Made by a program: the position numbers and the translations under genes
The notes under the pieces: generated by a model
Seen by the model: the letters and a program-made list of their open reading frames with translations, nothing else
The model's database searches: none
Told to the model about the DNA's origin: nothing
Assembly (NCBI RefSeq): GCF_001949145.1
Contig: NW_019091562.1
Location: 1 to 64,000, forward strand
DNA length: 64,000 nucleotides
Source of the DNA: Acanthaster planci
Lineage: Eukaryota > Echinodermata > Asteroidea > Valvatida > Acanthasteridae
Direction: 5' to 3'
In this document: positions 26,738 to 50,062 of the stretch, piece after piece
Position numbering within the stretch: the stretch's first letter is position 1
Layout: every line of letters begins with the position of its first letter

Positions 26738-29188
26738 TTTGCAAGAAAAATGAACCAAGATCAACGAGAAGCTGCTTGAGAATGGAGTGAAATAAGAATG
26801 ACACTACCTCTCAGCGATCAGAGTTACCAAATGATACTGTGTGCCTGACCTTACCATAGCAACGCTGGCACTCTTCTCCGAGAGTCGCGATCGAGCACAT
26901 CTGTCCTGCGGTTGATGAGTAACGTCATAAGCAGATCTTGGTGTCGTCGTTGGCTTTTAATTTGTTTTACATACAGCGAAGGTACAAGCCTCAGGCGATT
27001 AAAAAGCTTAATCAGATGTTGAACTCTTCATATGAATTCACACTTATATGTATGTATTGACTTTCCGGACAAAAACTCAATAAGTGATACACGTTGAGGC
27101 CGAGGGATCGCCGGTTGTCATTTATTCGTATAGGGATTCGTTTGTTTTTTCTTGAACAAATTTTGAGCTCTTTCATAAAGAGCTTTTACAGTCACTCATA
27201 CTTTAATTAAATAAACATTCACTTGCAAAGAACCATGGAAAGACCCTGTCACGTCAATGGCAGGTGGAGATGTGACGAATTCGGTTTTTAATGGTAGTTT
27301 TGCAACCGCGCCATCCACTGACAACAAATGTCCTTTTTCCTCTTGGAGTACATTAAAATAATAGAGGGGTACGTGTTGAAATGACTGTCTACTTTAAGAT
27401 GCTTAAAAATGACATGATTGGCATGGTAACCACTTCCTGTCGGCAGCGTTTATCTATTTAATTTAGATTGTTTTTATGAGCTGTTTTTGGAAGGAAATGT
27501 TAAAGATAAAAAGGTTGATGGATAACACAAACTTAGAGTGGCTGGCTATGGACTTCCTTCGAAAAACCAATATTTTGGAGTTTGTCTCTGTTACCAAAAT
27601 ATCTTCCGGACATAAAGAATGCATCAGAAATAATGATGAAGCAGACCTAAGGCTGTCTGTGTAAATTCGATCAGGTTTCCAAAAAGGACTCAGTGTCAAA
27701 CTGTTGTCATTTATGAAACCGCTGATTCAACGAGAATTTGACATTGTCATCATCTGACTGTGCTTGGCCGATGATTGCCTTTATTTTTTGAAGGTTTCTT
27801 CTGTTACCTTCCAATTATGTTCGTTCCCAACGCCCCTATTGGGATTTACTGATACCCTTCGCCTTTTAAGGACTTTACGAAGGAGATCCCGGTCTGGTCC
27901 CAAGACGTAAAGATACCGATTTTTTTAGACGTCTAGGTCGGGTAGCCACTACTGGTCGCGCAACTGAAGCGGGATAAACTCCGAAAATGTTGGAAGCTGT
28001 CCGAATTTTTCCAAACCCATTTTGTTGTCTTCGAATCGCCTCTCTTCGCGCATGGCCCAACATACATCACAAATCGAAAAATAGTTCCTCAATTTCTCCT
28101 GACTTTTTTGCATACTATTCTCTAGTTTCGAGTAACTAGGATAAGCTGACTGCTATAAAAAGTAACTCACGTGTGCGGGCTACATCTAACAATACAGGGG
28201 AGCGTTTTATGTTGTGTTCGATTAGTTTACACGTAGTAACCGTGACCAAGGGATGGAAGCGTGTGCTCTGTCAACCAAACAAGACTGTGTGGGGGAGGTT
28301 AATCCCGAGTCAACCGTTGGTCGGTAAAGCGTGTGTTCTACGAAATGATATAAAATCGAAAGATGATTGAAAGAAAAATGAAACTTTTCACCTCAACTTC
28401 AGTTGCAAATTTATGGTTAGACTGTGGTCATCGAGGGGTATATTTCGAAATTTAACTCTGGCCAATCAAGCCGCTGAAGGTAGTCGTGACTCCAGTCACC
28501 CGCTTCCTTCAAATACATTCTTCCCGGGTCACCATATACTGAGAATCATGTGAAAGAGCAGCTCATTACGTGATGGCTTAACATGGCAGGAATTACACAA
28601 ACGGAATTTGGATGCATCCAAATTTCAATGTTAGTTTTACTATCTAATTAGGCCTTTGAAATAAACTAAATAGACAAGGTAAGACATGAGAAACTCCCCT
28701 TCCCTTTAAATTAATGCATACACATTCTGTGTCATGTGTTATGGCGCGTGTGGCGAAAAGCCCCTTTTCTGGCGAGATCGACGTTTGATTGTAGGTTCCC
28801 TCCATGGTCCATGGGGAATTGTAACAAAGGCAGTCTCAATCCAATTCAATTTTATTGCCAACATCAAGCCAGCCAATTCCCTTGTTGTTTCTCTTCTGAT
28901 CAAGTCTATGGGCGAGGAAAAAATATGTCCCTCCAATTGGGTCGTTTGCCGTGTATGTGTGTGTACAAAAAAGACATACATTTTTGTAAAAATTTGCATT
29001 AGAGCAAAAATATAGATGTTGGCATTTCGTGACCATCATTTAAAGCATTGATTGATGGAAGGCAACATAGCACCAGTGAAGACACTGTAATCGTTACACT
29101 CAGATACATTCAGTACTTTGTACGATGAAGGACGGATGGATTCGAGTTAAAATCACATTAGTTTTCTGTGCATACCCGTTTACAACTT

Positions 29189-29426
29189 CACTGTAAAAAC
29201 TCGGGTTTTAACATCAACACTTTTGGGTATTATTAGATGACCACACCATAGGGTGTTACTTTAACACTGATGATATTACTTTGCACACCTATAAGTGCTA
29301 CAGTGCACTAGAAGGTGTTACAAGTAACACCAAATAACACCAAACATTTAACACCAGTGAAAAGTGTTGGTGTAGTCTTCTGATAACACCACGGCGGTTA
29401 AATTTAACACCCCAGTTTTTTCAGTG
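29189..29426. mobile_element. palindromic MITE rich in AACACC/GGTGTT
   Basis: The left end cactgtaaaaactcgggt and right end ccccagttttttcagtg are imperfect inverted repeats. The interior repeats taacacc and its complement ggtgtta many times, so the whole ~238 bp can fold on itself. Confidence 0.6.
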
Positions 29427-29659
29427 TTAATGTTGATTTCCAGTAAGTAATCAATACGACATTATATCCGACTCTGTATTTCAATTTAATACAGACTGTT
29501 ATGCATGTCATGAAAAAGTTTCATATCGCCTCCGCGAATCTTAATAATTATATATCAAAGTATGGCATTGAGTTTCAGCTTACATTACCACATCACTTTA
29601 ATTCCCTTGAAGCAAAAACACGGCGAAAAATGACCCGTGTCTTTCTGTAACGTGCACTA

Positions 29660-30714
29660 TTATACATAGTGTTTAAAAAGGAAACCCGACTTTAAACGGT
29701 TACTGTGGCAAAGCTACACACTTTCTAGCCGAAAACTTGGCATCATCTCAAAGGAGAGAACAAATGCTTTCCAATGATGCCTTATTCATGATTTTACCGT
29801 TATACCCATCACTGAGCACCAATGTGTTGAAATTTATGTGCATAATTGGCGATGGCTCACTTTGACATGAGACAAAATTAACACTGAATCATGTTTTTCT
29901 CCTATTTTTTTCCCTTTAACCCAGTCAAGACATTTTTAAAGACATTTCATTTTTCATTGCCTAATGCCCTCCACGCGACCCACTCCCCTCACCATACGCA
30001 GTGGGCATGACGTCTCATGTCGTTCACAGCTCGCCGCCGTCCGTCCGGGATGGCAACTGGCTGGAAACTGTAAGCTGCATCAATGTGACCTCAGGTTCAC
30101 ACACTGTCCGAGGACCTAATGTTGCTGTTTTGTTTCAATAGCGCTTTCAGCTACTCAGGGTATTTGCGCCAATAACTACGGTATACGTTTACTCATAACC
30201 TTTATTACTTAATCAGCATCACATTACGGAGTTAGAAAGACGGTCCAGTTTTAGAGGCAGGAGAAAACCAGAGCACCCGGAGAAAACTTGCGAGAGCGAG
30301 TATTGACTGGAAACCAAATGAACTTAAAACCTGGGCCAAGCCGGGACTCGAACCCGGGCCTCTTTGATGCAAAGCGAGGAAAAACAAACCCGCCCCCACC
30401 TCTCTGAGGACCTGTCAAAGCGCTCAGGTTGTTATCCGAGAGCGGTAGCATAATTAGCAAAGGCATTCCCACTCACACCCTAATCAATTATGAAAGAGGC
30501 AATGTTGAAGGTGCTGGAAAGTGAGCCGTCCTAAATTATGCACCTAAATTTCAACACATTGGTGCTCAGTCATGGTAAAATCATGAATGAGGTATCATTG
30601 GAAAGCATTTGTCCTCTACTTTGAGATGATACCAGGTTTTCCGCCAGAAAGTGTGTAGCTTTTCCATAATTACCATTTAAATTTGGGTTTCCTTTTTATA
30701 CACCAATGTACAAT
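29660..30714. mobile_element. ~1.05-kb element with ~200-bp inverted repeat arms
   Basis: The arm 29660-29873 (for example gctacacactttctagccg, caaatgctttccaatgatg, gagcaccaatgtgttgaaat) reappears as its reverse complement at 30518-30714 with scattered changes. The ~640 bp between the arms has no long open frame and carries a tRNA-like fragment on the minus strand. This fits a foldback or long-TIR non-autonomous DNA transposon. Confidence 0.7.
30245..30475 (-). repeat. tRNA-like SINE fragment inside the long-TIR element
   Basis: On the minus strand cccgggttcgagtcccggc (30341-30358) is a strong B-box/T-loop sequence. It is followed by gttttctccgggtgctctgg, a motif I recall from widespread animal interspersed repeats. 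The A box is not clear, so this is probably a truncated or decayed SINE. Confidence 0.45.
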
Positions 30715-33607
30715 ATCCCATTGAAGCATCGCACTGAAATACACGTTCTGTGTGGATACAAATCCCATCTGAATATCCTAAGTAACAGCAGTGCCTTCAG
30801 GTGAACTCACTGAAAAGGACGTTGACGATTTCGCGGTTCTGAATTGACTTTGTGTGAATAAACTCGACGGTTGCAAGGGACAATCAGTGTGAGAGCATTG
30901 TGATAACTTCATTCTTGAGGGTGTCAAAGACGTACTCGGAAGACCTACAAGTCAGCAGAAGGAATAAAAATTGAGCCAAAGACGAAGCAGAGAGATCAAT
31001 CAGCACTGCAAATCTCTCAAAGGATTTGGGTTTTCTGCATTGATGAAATTTGCCTTTCGGGGAACGGGGAAGGCAATGGAATGAATCAGGACATCAACAG
31101 CCACAGATACAGTTGTTTTCTTATTTACATATTGTATGAGCTGAATTCAGCATTTACACTCCAATCGCAAAGTGCTTCTACAACAGAGAGTGTGACATGG
31201 TGTCCGAAGACATTTTTGTTGTGCGTATTGTTTCACGATAGCCTCGAGGTGATGTGACAAACGACTGATCGACGTTCGTATTGGTCTTTTATAGTGCGCA
31301 AACACGCACGCGGACTTCGAAACCCAAAATGGCTCCTTTAATCTGAATTTTTTTAACTCTACGGGCCTGTTTGTTTCATGCGGACCTGGATCTTGATGAG
31401 TGATCCTAACGCTGGTTCGCGCAATCCACTATGCGGGTTTTGGTGTCCGTAAACCAACGACCTATCGTTGATCGCTGAACACGGCCTGTAGCTCTAATGT
31501 AGCTGAAGCTGTGGTGATGTGTACGATGAGATCATTAGAACCATAGCTATAGGCATCTCTCAAGAAGTGTGGTTACAGCTTAATTCATGCCTCAGGCTGT
31601 GGGTTTAGGCGAAGTGTAGAAAATATGTTTTGAAAAACCGTTCGCACAAAGTGCGCGCTCATCTTGTTCTAGGTTTTAACAGCCAGTTCCTCAGTACAAA
31701 CTGCACAAATATCTTTTGTGTTATACAAGTTCCCCCTTTTCGCCTACAATAGACCAATTGGGCCAGCTAAATCACGTGACCTATAGCGAATATCTAACAT
31801 CAGCAAACATATTGTTTACCAAAACTAAAACCGACGGTCGGTACAACGCAGAGACTATTGACTTGCTGAGATCCGCACTGACAATTGGCTTAATGTTTTG
31901 TAAACAACACCTACTAACGAACTTTGGTATGGGAGAACTCCATGTTTATTGATGCTTGATAGGCACTATTGGTCACGTGACTCAGCGGCGCAGTCGGTTT
32001 GTTAGTGTCATATCGTTTTAGTTGTCACAAGGCAGTAAATGTACTCCTTTTCATTCAGTCCACAAACAATAAAAACACATGTATTATTTTGCAACAATAA
32101 TTCATATATAAATATCCACTTGAATTCAAATGGTTTTAATATCTTTTACTCGTGCTTATATATACAACTGCATAATGCACAACTACATCTGAATAGAAAC
32201 ATCATTTATAATATCAAAGGGTAAGGTTTTCAGGTTAGGCCATCTGACGTTTGAGACTTCACTGTGTTTCGGGCAGCGGAATTCAGAACATAATGAGCGT
32301 GAAAATTATAAGCTTTACTCTTCCGACATCCCTTTTTGATGTCGAACTGGTGTCTTTCGTTCATGACGTTTTAATGGTTGTTAAGCAATGAAAATCTTTT
32401 TTTTAATTTTTTTTTATTTTATTTTATTCATTTTTTTTTTTTTTTTGCGTTTTTCATATATGCCCTTTTAGGCAGACTTTTTAATAAATAAACCGCCCCA
32501 ATCCTTATTGTGGCATGCAACATTTTGAGGGGAAAATCCAGTGTGCGCCGTGTTAAACTTTTGGAAATACAGTTATCCTCTTCACTTCTACCATTTTTGC
32601 TATCCGGTTCGTAAGTGACTTCGTCACAAAGGCAAAAGCGCCACGATTTGCAGGCTCTCATTGGACAATCGCTGAAGGCGCGCGTTAACTTCCGGTTCCA
32701 TGGTTCCATGTAAACGGCGATCAATGCATGTAACCCTATGCGCAGTGCACGTGTGCAGTGGGCGTGGTCAAACCGAAGTGACGTCACACTTACCAACCGA
32801 ATAGGTTCTTAAACTGTCTTAGCCACAATTGAAAATCTCATAGCATTTCGATGACGCTGCAATTGGAGAAAAATAACTGCTATTAACTGCCACAAATGTG
32901 TAGACATGATATTGATTCATCGAAGCAATGAAGTTGTTATCACACTATATCAAGTATCAACGACCACTAGTAAACACTTTATTGACACCAGCTATATAAT
33001 TCTTAATGAAATTATTGTCCACCTTTCGAGGAAATAATAGATAGTGAGTTTTGTGAGACAAAAGCCTGTAAAATATGAGCTTTTAACATTATGCTGCACG
33101 CAACAAGGTATATAAGCCAATAAAAACAGCTACGTCCAACGAGAGGTGCAATTCAGCTTGTATTGCTCATTCGGATGATGCCTGACATTTAGACCATCTT
33201 GATGCTGTCCAAACACCATTGCCACTCTCGGTGCTGCAGTGAATGTAACCATGAAAAGGTACACATTGAGCTGATGATTTAAAATTCACAACAGCTGCCC
33301 CAGCCCAATGTTGTTCTAGAAAACATCTTAACTAGCCATCCAACAGTGAAAATACCTTTATGGCGTGGTTTAACATAAAGGTAATTTTTCTATCCAACCT
33401 GTACGTTTTCCTCTTGTTCAAACAGTGGGCTTGGCGAAGAAATGTACTTCATGGTTTTGTGCACGTTGGAGTGTCTGTCAACGCCTTGATCAAACACATG
33501 GTTCTATCGACTGCACATGGCGCAAAGCGAGTAATGACTTTGTCGCTCGCGCTGTTGGCTCTACGCACACATTATTGGAGGTCCGAAGTGTAGCGAACCC
33601 ATCCACG

Positions 33608-44237
<10,630 letters not shown>

Positions 44238-46551
44238 TTTACTGCAGTGCTGAAAACCTGACGGGTGCTGAATGTATTCACCACTTGGATTAACTGAGCG
44301 ATCTTAACGCTTCTAGATCGGAAATGATTGTGCTTTGCTATATGTACTTGCACAAGATGAAATATGCACATCGCCTACTCAGGTGCATAAATACGCATGA
44401 CCTGTGGGGGCGTTCTCAACATACATGTACATGTATAATGGTAGAGTCCGTGAATCGAACACTTCCGTAAAACTTTATCCCCACGGGCGTTACTTCATTT
44501 CAATAGCATTTCAATGGCTTCCAACAGTAACACTGGATAGGACGCTTCTTCCTGTATCCTGATTCGGGGAGCAATAGGAAAGAAACAATATTAACGTGTA
44601 TTTGGTATTTATAATTTTAACGTATATTGCGTGTTTTAAAGTTTGCTGTGAATCATTACGTCTCGTTGCTCTTCCAAACAATTCCCTCTTTTTCCATTTT
44701 GGAAGACACTCAAAGTTGAGTTTCTATCTCTTTTCAAAGAGATAGAAAGGGGTTACTCTTCAGCATGGTTCAGGGCACTGCACTCTTTTTGAAATCAACT
44801 TGTAAATGTGAAATGTGCATTTATTATTCGATTTAGGTTTAGTTATCAGACGAGAAAGTGGCACAGGCTCAGTTTTTATTGCTCCAAAAGCGAACAAAAT
44901 GAACTGCGGAATCTTTGAGCTCAGAGTGTCCTGTAGAAAACCACATCAGTTAGAAAAGAAGCTCCCTTATATTTTATTTTAAAAATGGAGAGTCTTTGAT
45001 AGCATAATTTTTAGGACACACATAGCTCGTACTAGGAGATTAACGATATTTCGTAAAAGGTTTCCCCATCACCAAATCTTCTACTAAATCTGAATCACTT
45101 GTTATCGAACTTGGGCGATTTAATATCAGTGTTATTAAATTCCTGAATTCCTTGACGTTTCTCAAACATATTTAAAAATGATAAGTGATACTGAAATTAA
45201 TTTTGCACTTGTAATCACAAAAATCAAGTTGAAGCTGAAAGCCGACCAGGTAAATAAGGCTATGTGGACCTGCAGCCATTTCTAAGGTAACATTTAATTA
45301 GCAGTCAATACGCATAAACCATGCACACACCATACCAAGCAAACAAAGTAGCCCGGAATACGTACAGTTTTGTTTTTGTTTTAACCTATAAACATGTTCC
45401 AATACTGAGGTGAAAATCCTCCCGGATTAAAGAGGATCCTACATAATTAACCCAGGTTGGCGGAGCAACGAAAGGACACGTGTCACACTCCGTTACAAGC
45501 GTAATGATATCCCAACAATCGTCATGGTAACCGCCTCAAATGATGCAATCATCGGACCGGGAAGAGCCGAGTCGGGTGTTAAGAAAATGCTATATATTTC
45601 CGGCGATATAGAGAGTACCTGCCGAAGAAATCGCAGTAACCACGTATGTTGTTAGTTGCTCAGACATCAAGATGTGTTTGATGAAGTCTGTAGTGAGCTG
45701 TTATCAGGATATAAGTTAATATTAATCTGCAGGAAGAAAAATGTGAATACATCAGCGAGAGCAATCATTGTACTTAACCCGATGAAACGTGACACATGCT
45801 GCCATTGCGACGTCCTGTTTTTGGTGAACGAAGGGTTTTCCCTCTTATATTTTATGATGTATAATATTGATCCTTCCACAGATCACAATCTTTTCAAGGG
45901 CTTCACTCTTGAAGCAAATCTATAAGTCCTTGAAATATTTGATTGGGTAAATTGCTCATGATGAGGCCAGAATGTCATCAGTGTTGTGACGGTGTGTCAT
46001 TCTTGCAACAAAGCACACGTACACCACCAATTGCGTTACGTTCACGCACGAGTGACTCATCGCTGTTCACTCCTCAAACATTTGTTTTCCTTCCTCTAGA
46101 TTTCATATCTTGATTGCAATTGAAATTACCCCAATTATTCAAATTGACAAAAAGAAAATACAGTTTCGATTTTTCTCTATTATAATATTCAGTTTCAAGT
46201 CCCAAATGTTGTGTCAAAACGTAACAAAAACGAAACTTCAGGACTGTAATGAAAGCCATGTAGTCCTTCAGGCATCACTTCCCCAATAACTCGTGCTGAA
46301 ATACCTCAATTTCTGTCTCCTTTGGCTGTAACTGGAAGAAATTACTTCCCAACGGTTACTCCTACTACAAATGTTCTGTACACTAAGTCATGCGCAATAT
46401 GATCAATGGATCCGTGTTTCGTGAGGTCCGAATTTATGTACATCAGCGAGTGAGTGAGAATCAGCTTTAAGAAGGCTTGGAAAGTGGTGCATGTATTGTG
46501 TAAATACAGTCGAGACATTTAAAGATTTGCTAGTAGTTTCCTGGGTAACTT

Positions 46552-46713
46552 CAGTGGCGTAACTACGGGGGGGGAGTCCCGTGCCCCCCTTTGAAATTTT
46601 GAAATGGACAAAAAATATATATACCTAGTTTAATTATTTTCAGTGCCCCCTGAAAAAAAAATTGTGCACCCCCAGGTGCCCCCTCAGCTGTAGCATCCCA
46701 GTTACGCCACTGC
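46552..46713. mobile_element. MITE with CAGTGGCGTAAC ends
   Basis: Starts cagtggcgtaactacggggg and ends ccagttacgccactg, good inverted repeats. The interior is mostly runs of C/G and A/T. This end sequence is familiar from non-autonomous elements in many animal genomes. Confidence 0.75.
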
Positions 46714-48491
46714 GAAGACACGTCTTGCATTTGTCCGATTTAACATCCCAGGCGTCCACCTTTATGCCATCCTTGACATGTCTTTTGTTGGTGACGTTAA
46801 AAAATGTCTTAATTACTTTTTTGCCGTGGAAACCTATGTAGAGATGGACGCAATCAAATTACCGATTCTCTTCGCATACATTCTCCATTACAGAATTACC
46901 GGCTCTGCATTCAAGCAAGTGCTAAATTAAGTTAAATAAATAGGAAAAGTAAAGTAACCCTGTGCACTTTGCATTTCAATGAAAGAACCGCGTGATAGGA
47001 GCCTACGTCGGAAAAGACTCTTTGGAGCTAGTACTAGTAATTTATGTAGTGCGACACCTGGTAGGGAGTAAAAAGTATTAGTTTAGCAGTTACCGGTGAT
47101 GAAAGATCGTACCATGAGAGTATTGCGCTTGTTTATTTCTCACTCAACCTAAATGATAAGAGACATAAAAAGAAATTTTTAAAATCTGATCAGAAACCTG
47201 TTTTTTTGTCTGTGACTTCGGGGCGCATGACTTGCCATTGTTGCCTTTTCATGTAATGGGAATGGACGCAGCCTTGCTCGTGGCTGAAATCCATCATGGG
47301 TTTACTGTCTTTCCCACTTTCACTTCACACCTCGGGGGTTGTTTTCAGTTTCTCGGCTATTTACGCAGTCTACTGTAATTCTGGTGAAAGGCCACTTATA
47401 TGACTGATTGCTTAGAAATCTCATTATTTTTATTCATGGCCTGGAGTTGCTCACTCCCGCAAGTCTGTATGCTTGATTTTCGAACCGTGTGTCCCGCATG
47501 GTTTTCGTGCAGCGTTTTTCATGGTGCATGATACAACTTTGGAAAATCTCATACGTTGGTTTAGGCCTTGTTTGAAAGAATGGTGTGCAAAGTCTTTACT
47601 TATTCAAGGCATTCGCCAATCTTCGGCTTTGTCTGAGACGGTGGCTGTGGACCATCCCTTACGGAAATATTTGTCTGGATACCAGATTCATCGATTTCGA
47701 CTATTGTCGTCAAATCAAGAGTCCGCTATCCCCCAATGTCCACTTGACAAAAGCAGGAGGAATTCCTTTAGTTTCCCTAAATAGCCGAAATACGAACTTG
47801 TCCCGTCCACATTCGGTAGGCATCGTTGACGTTCGGGTATTTCCGGCCTTGTCTGTACGCATAATGAGATTATTTTTTCTTTTGCTTGTTGCCCACATTC
47901 AACACAATGTTGCTCCCTCCCTTCGCATTTCTTGAAGTTTCTTACGTGTTTGCAAAGTGAACGCCAACATCAACAGCCTGCATGTATATCTAAACATAGG
48001 ATCTACCTAGGACTTTTCTTGTGACCCTTGACACATTGCGTCGTGATCTATCTATATTCGTGGGTGATACCTGACGTAAGACTTTGTCACGTCGTCAGGG
48101 AACCTTTGGTCAGGAAACCCGACTAAATGAAATACAGGACCCTAATTAGACCGTGTTTGAATCTACTTGTTATGGCCAGGACTAACTCGTGTGTGATAAT
48201 CAGTATGAAATACGTATGAGGCTCGAAGTAAAACTGCGTGGTTAAATCACAACTTCGCATGGTAATTACACCCCACACACTGTAACTAATGTGCATTTCA
48301 CATTAATGTGCTCATGAATACAAACATAGGTTTTGTATATGAAATAATGTATCCCACACCTGCACCATTTCCAATGATCTCTATATGGGAGGTGGCTTGC
48401 AGTCGGTGACACTGCAACTTAGTGGCTTTCATAGACACGTGTGTTATTTCTAGTTGCATGCAGCGAGACTTTTCTGGCACTGCCTTTTAAG

Positions 48492-49093
48492 CCCGTATCT
48501 CACTGGGCTGCGGCATGACAGCTGGCGACTAGTTGCAGACACAAAATTGCGTTAAAATCCGAGAAACTAATGACAATTTTTCACTTGGGTTCCCACTTAT
48601 TTGGTGCTTACGACACATTTGCGTATACCGCACGAGCTCCCGGCTCAATTTTGGCCAGACGTTGGCTGAAGTTCACATGGAGGCCTACACGTCGTGCGAC
48701 TGCAGCACGACATAATTCGCGCCGGTTTGGAGGCCTGGAATATCAGATTCTCATTTTTGACTTTAACCAGTCACAGTTTTGTTTCATAGGTCGCCAGCCC
48801 CCACCGTGACAGTTGTCGCAAATTTCTCCCGCTTTCTGACTCACGGAAACTAAATTGAGAAAGTTTGATTCAGGTTTGAGACATCCGCGACCACTCTGTG
48901 ACTATTTTGAGAGAAAATTTGTCCCCAATTTTTTTTTGAACATGTTCAAAATTACCGCGATACGAAAGCGAGACCCTGCGATTCAAGCAAGGAAATTGAG
49001 AACCCCTGCGAACGTTTCAATACATTTTGGAAACTCTTTCGGGAAGGCTGATAGCAATTTGTAGTCATCAGTCGCAGCCCAGTGAGATACTGG
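48492..49093. mobile_element. ~600-bp non-autonomous DNA transposon
   Basis: The left end ccgtatctcactgggctgcg and right end cgcagcccagtgagatactgg are inverted repeats of about 20 bp, and weaker similarity extends inward (gactagttgcagac against ctacaaattgct). The interior has no convincing open frame. Confidence 0.75.
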
Positions 49094-49147
49094 CTATAGG
49101 CTTCCCTTGGGTCCTTTTTGCTACATGAAAGGATTGCCAATGGCCCA

Positions 49148-49293
49148 GGACAGAGCTGTTTACAGAGAGAGTTGCGACATGAGTGTCTCAATTGTTGGGA
49201 CCAAAATGGCACAGTGTATTGCGCACATAATGACAGCCATTTGGGTTCCAAGTGTGAAGTTGGTGCTACTTTCTCTTTAAACAGCTCTGGTCC
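49148..49293. mobile_element. MITE with ggac(c)agagctgttta ends
   Basis: The left end ggacagagctgtttacagaga and right end tctctttaaacagctctggtcc are inverted repeats. The core (gttgcgacatgagtgtctc) is shared with the copy at 9097-9222. It begins ~55 bp after the previous element. Confidence 0.7.
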
Positions 49294-50039
49294 AAGGTAA
49301 GGAAGGACGTTGATGGCGAGGGCAGAAAGGGCATTTCAAATCATCCGGAGTTTGCGTGCAGTAAATCTAAAACATAATGATATCACGCTTTGTACAAAGG
49401 TTCGCTTTCTTAAGGAGGCACGACGGATCGTTTCCTACATGCCATAGGAAAGCTTGACGTTATTCAAAAAAGGTCTATATTGGCATTCATCGAATCGTAC
49501 AATTTTGTGACTTTGCTCGCTAAATGCCCCTGTAATCTAATTTCCTTGGAGAAGAGATTAACATGGGCATGATTTTCACCTTTTTTTCTACGGTGACCTT
49601 GTTAATTTTTCACTGGTGTATTGGGGGAGTATGTCGAGTATAAGACGAACTAGGGGCCTCTTCCTGGGGACTCTGCTTTTCACAACATTTTGCGAAGAAC
49701 CAGTCACGTTAGACACAGCGGGCAGGCACTGTAAAACGGCCTTTCGTAGAACTTCACAAGAGGAATAGATTTGACCGGGGGGGGAGATCCTACCTTTTGA
49801 GGGGGATTTTCCCCATTGACTTCTAAACGACTAAAATGTGTTCAATATCACTCAGAAAAGGAAACAACCAATCGAAAAACATCAATATGCCATTCTGATC
49901 TAAGAATTTTCATGAATGTAATGCATATTGCAGATGTTCATTGATATCATGACCATCGTTGCTCCCTATAATATAGTCTCTGGTATGGTGTCAGCCACCC
50001 CCCCGCTTTTAAATTTTCCATGGCCGGGTAAATCATACC

Positions 50040-50062
50040 CCCCCCCACACACACACACACAA
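50040..50062. repeat. (CA)n microsatellite after poly-C
   Basis: ccccccc followed by acacacacacacac, simple sequence. Confidence 0.7.

Larger units (their letters stand above)
26738..33607. other. spacer between the two guanylate cyclase genes
   Basis: About 6.9 kb with no recognised exon. It holds two inverted-repeat elements (29189-29426 and 29660-30714) and a tRNA-like fragment, which are listed separately. It should contain the promoter of cyclase B at its left end and the 3' UTR of cyclase A at its right end; no clear core promoter was seen. Confidence 0.4.

Noticed and set aside
26755-26764. Earlier start for cyclase B
   Set aside because: The in-frame codon there is TTG; the first ATG is at 26737 and gives an N-terminus comparable in length to that of paralogue A.
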